Assembly: GCA_963579625.1 (NCBI GenBank)
Contig: CAUZHN010000003.1
Span: 1-64,000, forward strand
Direction: 5' to 3'
Length of the DNA: 64,000 bases
Source of the DNA: JAAXGI01 sp963579625
GTDB lineage: Bacteria; Gemmatimonadota; Gemmatimonadetes; Longimicrobiales; Gaopeijiaceae
Positions 18,801-25,138 of the stretch are shown one piece after another. Position numbers and translations under genes: made by a program. The stretch's first letter is position 1. The number at the start of each line of letters is the position of its first letter. The notes under the pieces were generated by a model. The model was given only the letters and a program-made list of their open reading frames with translations, searched no databases and was not told the origin of the DNA.

Positions 18801-19173
18801 CCGCCCCGGGCCGGGCCGGACCCGAAATAACCTCGATGCACTTGCGGACGAGAGCGAAGAGATCGCGGAGGAACTCAGGCAGGGCCGGCTAGACGCTACG
18901 ACACTTGGGCGGCAGGAGGATTTTCTCGAGCGGTTACTTTCTGCCGGCCGTACCCTGGAGCAGGACGCCCCCACGGAGGAGCGCGAGGCAACGTCAGCGG
19001 AAGCCGTGCCCAGACGAGCCGTGACCGCGCTTCCCGAAGCGCTCTTGAATCCTCTGGCCCTTCCGCTCCCCACAATGGTCGAACTGGGGATGCTCAGCCC
19101 AGCTCAACGTCGCCTTGTCCTCGACTATTTTGAGCGCGTAAACCGCCGCCGAGCGACTGAGGGCGGACGATGA
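15832..19173 (+). CDS. DUF4175 family large membrane/coiled-coil protein
   Basis: A 1113-residue protein from the GTG at 15832, which overlaps the stop of the DUF4159 gene. Two membrane helices lie at about residues 25-45 and 50-70, and a third at about 150-175. A region of beta-rich, Ig-like character follows to about residue 500, then a very long Glu/Gln-rich coiled coil (about 500-1050) and a short C-terminal tail. This layout fits the DUF4175 family. The function is unknown; the extracytoplasmic placement of the coiled coil is inferred. Composition of the coiled coil is strongly biased, so database hits to myosin-like proteins would be spurious. Confidence 0.82.
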   Translation: MKQPPLSLTSVIHAIRRYLRRIAGTALGFGSVTVVGGILVLAWLLVGSDGWRPGTVVPLFLLIVGGVMAGTLFGWVLVHLRRSTSEVSLANQIEKIVRLPEGLVRAQAELARSVPQGMSSSLARAGERALLLRLSGGVDRLAGNPGKKLVRLFRVSAVGTGVVVALLVAFVALTPDRTRTAWAGLARSVELLTPEPLPPLELFPGDGQLPRGESPRVEVGAEGRDSVWVHWQAIGDILQERSLVVVDGRAETFLPELEVEVRYWASSPDGAMTPVSTLLPSDPSFLSSLALDVEYPPYTRLPSESFRRVPAWLSVPEGTVISLAGRVEGQGSEVLLLGEGGQVAIRLSVEDGRFFGRWRPTRSELITWAVESGQEGAILPQTLDLEVIPDAVPELSLPVPGADGELPLSLRVPLLLEASDDYGIAWAEVESVHQRPGEEDVVGVDHIATGNLAQVTLRPMLDFSAWGIRPGDAILLKARVSDNAPVGQVVETITYRLAMPATTEVREAARERIEDVTSRTEELLDRVSRETAELRNLERQSRFGSQQADGDRDELDAFQDREELRQALERQEDLAAELDQITSGLEEASGALAEMAERDNEDADLRERIEELESLLEKVLGPEARDRLEELQEGFRQGELQEAPTQLLEELAQRQEDLQVRLEQALEQLRRSAIEEGLRGAEEQVRSLLQTQEALVEQMAQGEGEEAQREQAERTAAVEEQLSDLGEELSTSGNSEAADQTEAARRELGEAREAMTSAAESSQVGDREEAAQQASEAQESLQSAVQQLEETSSGFAENPEEEMQEGLRRGAQDALALARRQGQLREDLQNAPPGERGDFEDEELAIMEGLQNLASELAEATQEQPDLASSLSEAIAASQEAVGQTVDAMARNGSQPDSEGLADAAQAAMNQVALAALEGLGQGGEDSQSTASTDISEELSSLGDQQASLNEQGSQLSQESDQGGTPSDIELEDLVSGQQGIAAILQELGRRPGPGRTRNNLDALADESEEIAEELRQGRLDATTLGRQEDFLERLLSAGRTLEQDAPTEEREATSAEAVPRRAVTALPEALLNPLALPLPTMVELGMLSPAQRRLVLDYFERVNRRRATEGGR

Positions 19174-19850
19174 TTTCACGGGCAGGGTTGGTAGTCATCC
19201 TCATATTGGTGAGGACGGCGTCTGGTTTCGAGCCAGGTGTAGCCCAATCGGCCGTACCTGCTAGCACTTCCGGTGAGGTGAGGGCAGACAGTCTCCCGTC
19301 CGTCCAGGATTTGGCTTTGTGGGTGGAACAGGAAGGAGGTATGGAGCGTGTTCGTGAGGCGATCCTGACTCGCATTATGGCTTTACCTAGCAGGGAAGCT
19401 ACGATCTGGGTGCAACTCCTCAGCGTGATCGAGGAAGTGGATGTGTCTGCTGCGCCTGAGGCCATACGTGCTGTAGGGATGGGAGCGGAATCAAAAGGTC
19501 TCTCCGGATCCGAAGTGGTCATGGAAGGGTTGAGAGCAGTGCCTGTGACTGATCGGGCTCCGTTACTCGCCCTCGCTGCACATCTGGCTGGAATGGAAGA
19601 TGAGGGGCGAGCCGGAGAGATTCGTGCCAACCTCTTAGAGGAATATCCAGACGCTCCGGAAGCGACTGAGGTTCGGTTTCTGCAGGCCGGCTGGTTTCTC
19701 AGGGGAGGAGATAGGATGGAGGATGGAATGCGGCTTTTGGAAGAGCTGATCGTTGGGGCACCTCAACACCCATTGGCACCTGAGGCCCGACGTTTGTACG
19801 AAGTGCATGGGGGCCGGGGTAGCCCTAATTCCAGGGATGACGAAACATGA
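19170..19850 (+). CDS. Secreted tetratricopeptide-like protein
   Basis: A 226-residue product with a short hydrophobic N terminus that may be a signal peptide. The C-terminal half resembles tetratricopeptide helices: LLEEYPDAPEATEVRF followed by LLEELIVGAPQHPLAPEARR, the spacing used in periplasmic outer-membrane-assembly-like repeats. The ATG at 19170 overlaps the upstream stop (ATGA) and its own stop overlaps the next gene in the same way, so it belongs to the DUF4159/DUF4175 operon. No specific function can be given. Confidence 0.7.
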   Translation: MISRAGLVVILILVRTASGFEPGVAQSAVPASTSGEVRADSLPSVQDLALWVEQEGGMERVREAILTRIMALPSREATIWVQLLSVIEEVDVSAAPEAIRAVGMGAESKGLSGSEVVMEGLRAVPVTDRAPLLALAAHLAGMEDEGRAGEIRANLLEEYPDAPEATEVRFLQAGWFLRGGDRMEDGMRLLEELIVGAPQHPLAPEARRLYEVHGGRGSPNSRDDET

Positions 19851-21118
19851 TAGGATCACGTGTCAGGGTTATTACCCCCTTAGTGCTGATCCTAGCACTG
19901 TGCGGTTTGCCGCAGCCTGTCGTTAGCCAAAACCTCCTGGTTCCCATGGATCGTGCGCAGGGGAATCACCTCCGGGCCTATGGCCTCACCTACTGGACAC
20001 TGGAGCAAGGCGATACCGTCGAGTGGCTCTTGAACTACCGGGGTGGATCCTTCCTCCTTCCGGATTCTGAAGCGGTAAGGCGGGAAGCGGCCTTCCGCGG
20101 GGTCTCATTTGAGCCCATTGGGAGCGCCCAGTTGGCTGAGATTCGGTCAATCATCCAAGGCGAGAATATGGAGGCTGTGCCCCTTGAGACGGCCCCAAGG
20201 ATTGCGATCTATACGCCGCCGAATGTCCCTCCTTGGGACGATGCGGTCACGATGGCGCTGACCTATGCGGAGATCTCATACGAGACCATCTGGGATCCGG
20301 AGGTGCTTACTGGCGATCTATCCCAATACGAGTGGCTTCACCTTCATCATGAGGACTTCACTGGGCAGTACTCCAAGTTCTATCTCACGTATGCGGGAGC
20401 GGACTGGCTCCAGGAGGAAATCGCTCGAAATAGGGATGTTACTGCCCGCTTCGGCTTCTCTGACGTCCCGGATCTGAAACGAGCCGTCTCCGAGGAAATC
20501 CGAAGCTACGTGGAAGAGGGGGGGTTCCTCTTCGCGATGTGCTCCGCAAGTGAAACGCTCGACTTAGCGCTGGCCAGTCATGAGACGGACATCAGTGCGA
20601 GTTATGCGGGTGGCCGCCCTCCAGATGTCGATGCGAATGAGCGTATGGACTGGTCGCGGGCATTCGCCTTCTTAGGGGCACAGGTAGAACTCCGACCTAC
20701 CGTTAATGCGTTCTCAGACATCGACTTTCATTTGGTCAACACCGCCAATCGGCAACCGCTAAGTTTTTTTACTCTTTTCGAGTTCTCCGCGAAACTTGAT
20801 CCCGTACCGACGATGTTGGTCCAGAGCCATGAATCGGTGATCTCTGACTTCTACGGACTCACGACATCGTTCCGTAAGGAGCGGCTCAAGCCTGGGGTGA
20901 CCGTACTGGCTGAGGAAGGCGAATGGACGAAGTACGTTCATGGATCTTTGGGACAAGGCACCTGGACTTTCTATGGGGGTCATGATCCAGAGGACCCCGA
21001 GCACCAGATCGGTGATCCGCCCACCAACCTCGACATACATGCTGACTCGCCCGGATACCGCCTCATCCTGAATAACGTCTTGTTTCCGGCGGCTCGGCCC
21101 AGACCTCTGAAAACCTGA
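19847..21118 (+). CDS. Exported 'asparagine synthetase B-like' protein of unknown function
   Basis: A 423-residue protein with a clear signal peptide (about residues 1-27, ending near VVSQ). The segments LLVPMDRAQGNHLRAYGLTYW and WLLNYRGGSFLLPDSE match a family often labelled asparagine synthetase B in Bacteroidota and Gemmatimonadota. It has neither a glutamine amidotransferase site nor a PP-loop, so that name should not be believed. Export and operon position suggest a periplasmic role with the DUF4159 and DUF4175 proteins. The stop TGA overlaps a CTG that probably starts the next gene. Confidence 0.72.
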   Translation: MIGSRVRVITPLVLILALCGLPQPVVSQNLLVPMDRAQGNHLRAYGLTYWTLEQGDTVEWLLNYRGGSFLLPDSEAVRREAAFRGVSFEPIGSAQLAEIRSIIQGENMEAVPLETAPRIAIYTPPNVPPWDDAVTMALTYAEISYETIWDPEVLTGDLSQYEWLHLHHEDFTGQYSKFYLTYAGADWLQEEIARNRDVTARFGFSDVPDLKRAVSEEIRSYVEEGGFLFAMCSASETLDLALASHETDISASYAGGRPPDVDANERMDWSRAFAFLGAQVELRPTVNAFSDIDFHLVNTANRQPLSFFTLFEFSAKLDPVPTMLVQSHESVISDFYGLTTSFRKERLKPGVTVLAEEGEWTKYVHGSLGQGTWTFYGGHDPEDPEHQIGDPPTNLDIHADSPGYRLILNNVLFPAARPRPLKT

Positions 21119-23763
21119 CATCCTCTGCACTCCCCCTCACCCTGGACTCCTCTGCAGCACAGTCCATTCGGGAAGAGATCGAGCGCGCAGGCGGAAGAGA
21201 GGTTTGCTTCCTGGCCGAGGTGACCTCGGATCGACAGATCCTAAATCCCAGACCCGTGGCCCGGGGAAATCACAGTGCGGTGCTGGCTGCAGCCGTCGAC
21301 GCTAACGAAGGTGAGATCCTTCTCCACAACCATCCATCTGGAGTTCTCGATCCCTCGCCGGTCGATCTGACCATCGCTGCTCGGGTGTACGAAGCCGGGC
21401 TCGGAACGGGGATTATCGACAACGAGGCTCGCACTCTCTATGTCGTCGTAGAGCCGCCCACATCACACCCCCGCGTCGAGCTCGATAAGGTGGATATCGA
21501 AGCGTATCTTGCACCTGGAGGGGCCCTCCATACGCTCTTCGGTGGATATGAGCATCGCCCTGCACAGATTGAGATGCTCCGTGAGGTCACGAATCGGTAC
21601 AACCATGGTGGCGTGGCCATCGTGGAGGCTAGCACAGGCACCGGAAAGTCCCTCGCCTACCTGTTGCCTGCTGTCGAGTGGGCCCTAGCTAATGGGGAGC
21701 GGAGCGTTGTCTCGACGAACACGATTAACCTTCAGGAGCAGCTCGTCAACAAGGACCTTCCCCTGGTGCGGGAACTCCTCGGACGGGACTTCCGTTGGTC
21801 CCTCGTCAAGGGACGGGGGAACTATGTCTCCATTCGGAGGCTCCTCCTAGCTAATCAGACCGAAGCAACTCTCTTCGAGAACGATCGGGCTGCGGAAATG
21901 AGCGGGCTCGTCGAATGGAGTCGCAAAACAAAAGATGGTTCGCTCTCGGATCTAACGACCTTGCCCGCGGAGGAGGTCTGGGACGAAGTACGCTCTGATG
22001 GGGATATCTGCATGGGAACTCAGTGCCCCCACTTTCAGGAGTGCTTCTATCAACAGGCCCGAAGAGATGCCAACTCTGCCGACGTCTTAGTTGTAAATCA
22101 CGCTCTCCTTTTCGCGGATGTCTCGCTCAGGCGGATATCGGACAACTGGTCCCAGTCCGCCGTCCTCCCGCTCTATCGTCACCTTGTGTTGGACGAAGCT
22201 CACAACGTCGAGGAGGCCGCGACGCTTCATCTCGGCACAGAGATAACCCGAACGAGTATGGTCCGCACGCTTGATCGGTTGGACCGGAACGGGAAGGGAG
22301 TGCTCCGGGCGGTCGAAGAGGTCCTGTGGATCTCGCCTGACAAGGGGGAGATCCAGCATCTGCTCCAGCGTATTGTCGAGCGTTTGCGTCCTGCTCTCGA
22401 CAGATCAAGGGAGGCCTTGATCCGGTTTTTCCAAGCCATAGAACCGTGTGTGCCAGCTGAGCAGGAAGAGCCCTTGCGTCTCGACCGAGGCGATCCACGA
22501 GATCCCGGAGATGACCCTGAGACCCTGGAACTGCTCGACGGACTTCGGTCGAGCTTTGCCCGCCTACGGGGACAGCTGGAGGGGCTTCGAACTCGAATTG
22601 AAGATGACGTTTCCCTCTCCGGTCAGCTCGAAGGGCGGCTTTTGGATCTCCAGTCTATCGAGCGCCGGTTGGAAGCGGATGAGAGGGGGCTGGGACTGGT
22701 TCTGGATCCGGACGGGAACCGAGACAGGTGGGTCAGGTGGATCGAAGGGAGGGGTGGTTCAACGAGGAGTGCCCGCAACGTGATCCTGGCCGCTGCCCCC
22801 GTCGAGCCGGGTGCGATCCTCCGAGAGGCGCTCTTCAACAAGGTCGATACGACCGTGGTAACCTCGGCCACCCTGGCGACCGGGGGAGGATTTCGCTTCA
22901 TGCGTGGGCGGCTTGGACTGGAATCGCCGGAGACCGTTCTCGATATGATTGAGGGTACGGGTTTTACAGGGGGAGCGGTGCCCCCGCACTTGAGTGAGAT
23001 TGCCTTCGAGGACATCGGCGTTCCCGTGCTGGAAGAGTCTTTTCAGGAGCCACTTACGGTCAGCGAGACTCTGCTTCCCTCGCCATTTGACTATCAGAGG
23101 CAGACAATTTTTTGCGTGCCCACCGATCTCCCCCCTCATGACTCTGGCCTGCCTTTCCAGGAGGCCACCGCCCGGGTGGTCATGGAGCTAGCCGAGATCA
23201 CCCTGGGAGGGCTTTTCGTGCTCTTCACCTCGTATCGAGCGTTGCGTACTGTGGCTCGACTTGTGCGAGAGGGAGTAAGTGGCTTGCGTTGGCCACTCTT
23301 GGTGCACGGTGAAGCGCCGCGCTCCCTCCTCCTTAGACGGTTCATTGATTCGGGTAACGGGATCCTGCTTGGTACAGCATCGTTTTGGGAGGGTGTTGAT
23401 GTCCCGGGCGATCCTCTCCGGGGACTCGTTCTCCAAAAGATCCCCTTCCGGGTTCCGACCGAACCGATCACCCAGGCACGAATGGAGGCAATCGAGGCCA
23501 GAGGAGAGAGAGCCTTCGATACCTATCAAGTTCCTCTTGCCGCGCTTCGACTCAAGCAAGGGTTTGGACGGCTCGTCCGTTCGAAAACGGATCGTGGAGG
23601 AATTCTGCTTCTGGACTCAAGAATCCTGAGTCGAGCGTACGGACGAGACCTGCGAAGCGCCCTTCCTCCAGCGCCGCTCGTCAAGGGTCCTTGGGCAGAA
23701 GTGAGAGGGCGCCTGACGGAATTCTACGAGGAGAGCACCGCGGAGAAGGGCCCCGTTGCCTGA
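21115..23763 (+). CDS. JAMM (RadC-like)-DinG fusion helicase
   Basis: An 882-residue fusion if read from the CTG at 21115. Residues 1 to about 120 form a RadC-like JAMM domain: a conserved Glu in REVCFLAEV and the metal motif HNHPSGVLDPSPVD. The remainder is an XPD/DinG superfamily 2 helicase with Walker A STGTGKS, DEAH box LVLDEAHNVEEA, three clustered Cys (CMGTQCPHFQEC) and motif VI QGFGRLVRS. There is no ATG, GTG or TTG in this frame between the stop at 21073 and GTG 21220, and a start at 21220 would remove the JAMM Glu. The CTG overlaps the upstream stop as CTGA, matching the coupling of its neighbours. The position of the first Fe-S cysteine seems to be Ser (KGRGNYVSIRR). Confidence 0.85.
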   Translation: MTSSALPLTLDSSAAQSIREEIERAGGREVCFLAEVTSDRQILNPRPVARGNHSAVLAAAVDANEGEILLHNHPSGVLDPSPVDLTIAARVYEAGLGTGIIDNEARTLYVVVEPPTSHPRVELDKVDIEAYLAPGGALHTLFGGYEHRPAQIEMLREVTNRYNHGGVAIVEASTGTGKSLAYLLPAVEWALANGERSVVSTNTINLQEQLVNKDLPLVRELLGRDFRWSLVKGRGNYVSIRRLLLANQTEATLFENDRAAEMSGLVEWSRKTKDGSLSDLTTLPAEEVWDEVRSDGDICMGTQCPHFQECFYQQARRDANSADVLVVNHALLFADVSLRRISDNWSQSAVLPLYRHLVLDEAHNVEEAATLHLGTEITRTSMVRTLDRLDRNGKGVLRAVEEVLWISPDKGEIQHLLQRIVERLRPALDRSREALIRFFQAIEPCVPAEQEEPLRLDRGDPRDPGDDPETLELLDGLRSSFARLRGQLEGLRTRIEDDVSLSGQLEGRLLDLQSIERRLEADERGLGLVLDPDGNRDRWVRWIEGRGGSTRSARNVILAAAPVEPGAILREALFNKVDTTVVTSATLATGGGFRFMRGRLGLESPETVLDMIEGTGFTGGAVPPHLSEIAFEDIGVPVLEESFQEPLTVSETLLPSPFDYQRQTIFCVPTDLPPHDSGLPFQEATARVVMELAEITLGGLFVLFTSYRALRTVARLVREGVSGLRWPLLVHGEAPRSLLLRRFIDSGNGILLGTASFWEGVDVPGDPLRGLVLQKIPFRVPTEPITQARMEAIEARGERAFDTYQVPLAALRLKQGFGRLVRSKTDRGGILLLDSRILSRAYGRDLRSALPPAPLVKGPWAEVRGRLTEFYEESTAEKGPVA

Positions 23764-23822
23764 CCATCCTGCAGGGATAGATTACTCGGGTAAGCTCCGG
23801 ATAAAAATGGAGGTGGAGTCCA

Positions 23823-24494
23823 GTGGCCACTGATTTTAACCCATTACCCAGTAAGATTATCTGCGTCGGAAAGAACTATGTAGATCATGCCCTGGAACTC
23901 GGCGGCGAACCTCCGGACGAGCCTCTGATCTTCCTGAAACCCCCCTCCTCCCTCATCTCGGGAGGGGACACTATTCTGATCCCTCCCGGATCCGGCCGGG
24001 TCGACTTCGAGGGTGAGGTAGCCTTCCAGTTGGGCAGACGGGCCAGCCACGTAGGGGAGGACGAAGCGCTGGACTACCTTTCGGGTGTGCTCCCCCTGAA
24101 TGATGTAACCTGCCGAGACATACAGAACCTTGATGATCAATGGACGCGTGCTAAGGGATTCGACACCTTCTGCGCCGCAGGATCTCCTGTTCCGCTGGAT
24201 GGGGTGGACATTGGAGGTCTTCGGGTTGAGACCCGTGTCAATGGCAAACTGCGTCAAGAAGGGAAGTTCTCGGAGGTGGTGTTTGGAATCGAAACGCTGG
24301 TAAGCTACATCTCCCGTGTGATGACACTGGAACCGGGAGACCTCATCGCAACTGGGACTCCCTCGGGTATAGGCCCCCTAGTGCCATGGGACGAGGTGGA
24401 GGTGTGCATTCCCGGTGTGGGTGCAGTCCGCAATTCCGTGAGGGCAGGCTCAGGCCAGCCCTGGCCTTACGGTGTCGGGGCCAGTGAAGCTTAA
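23823..24494 (+). CDS. Fumarylacetoacetate hydrolase family protein
   Basis: A 223-residue single-domain FAH-family enzyme, probably hydrolysing or decarboxylating a 2-oxo acid from aromatic or sugar-acid breakdown. It shows KIICVGKNYVDHA at the start, the metal ligands in VDFEGEVAFQLG, NDVTCRDIQ, and the C-terminal TGTPSGIGPL. The GTG at 23823 follows GGAGGTGGAG. The exact substrate is not readable. Its 3' end adjoins a truncated duplicate of a flavoprotein gene, so genes that once followed it may have been lost. Confidence 0.88.
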   Translation: MATDFNPLPSKIICVGKNYVDHALELGGEPPDEPLIFLKPPSSLISGGDTILIPPGSGRVDFEGEVAFQLGRRASHVGEDEALDYLSGVLPLNDVTCRDIQNLDDQWTRAKGFDTFCAAGSPVPLDGVDIGGLRVETRVNGKLRQEGKFSEVVFGIETLVSYISRVMTLEPGDLIATGTPSGIGPLVPWDEVEVCIPGVGAVRNSVRAGSGQPWPYGVGASEA

Positions 24495-25119
24495 TTCTGG
24501 ACTTAGGCCGGATTCGGGAGGTCAAGAAAGGCTTTGCAAGGAGTGGGTTCGGCAGATGTACAACTACGACCACGGCCTCGATGCCGCACTTGCGCTGAAC
24601 GAGGGGTCGGAGGCTCCCGACTACTACTCGGGGCCGCTTTGGGCGGTCTTCGATCAGGCTGCGGTCGACCGTAACGGGTGGGAGCTGCGTTACCCCTATG
24701 TGTCCGACAACGGCTACTCCTTCCAAGCCGATACCATCGAGGACTTGGCCGATAGGATTGCGGCGGACCATGAGTTCCAGCGGGTACCACTGAGTTACCT
24801 CGCCGAGACGGTGGCCACCTGGAACGGCTATGTGGACGCCGGAGAGGATCCCGAGTTCGAGCGCCATGAGGATGCCCCCATGAATCTCATCGCCAGACCA
24901 CCCTTCTATGCGCTCTCGATCATGGTGGCCTGGCACGATTCCTGTGGCGGCCTGCGGGTCAACGGCAAGCAGCAGGTCGTGGACATGCAGGGCGAGGTCA
25001 TTCCTGGTCTCTATGCGGGGGGCGAGGCTGTGGGGGGGTTCAACAAGCATGGCCTGGGTAAGGGTCACGTCCATGGTTACATCGCCGGCACGAATGTCGT
25101 CGAGGAGCCGTTCAGTTAG
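24495..25119 (+). pseudogene. Truncated duplicate of the flavoprotein gene (C-terminal third only)
   Basis: From 24536 to 25119 the translated frame matches the last 194 residues of the intact flavoprotein at 25139-27226, with about 21 differences (89% identity). The N-terminal FAD-binding two thirds is missing and the frame opens directly behind the FAH gene, where a GTG at 24472 could in principle start it. Without the Rossmann motif it cannot bind FAD in the normal way. This is most simply the remains of a tandem paralogue whose 5' part was deleted. The frame is still open and the ending KGHVHGYIAGT is intact. Confidence 0.85.
24536..25119 (+). repeat. Direct repeat, upstream copy (584 bp)
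   Basis: Aligns without net length change to 26643-27226, both running from GCAAGGAGTGGGT to the stop codon of a flavoprotein reading frame. The copies have diverged mostly at third codon positions. Confidence 0.85.
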
Positions 25120-25138
25120 TCGTTTAGGAGGACTAGAC

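Noticed and set aside
24522..25119. Truncated flavoprotein copy as an independent functional enzyme
   Set aside because: It lacks the FAD-binding N-terminal domain; kept as a pseudogene although the frame is open.
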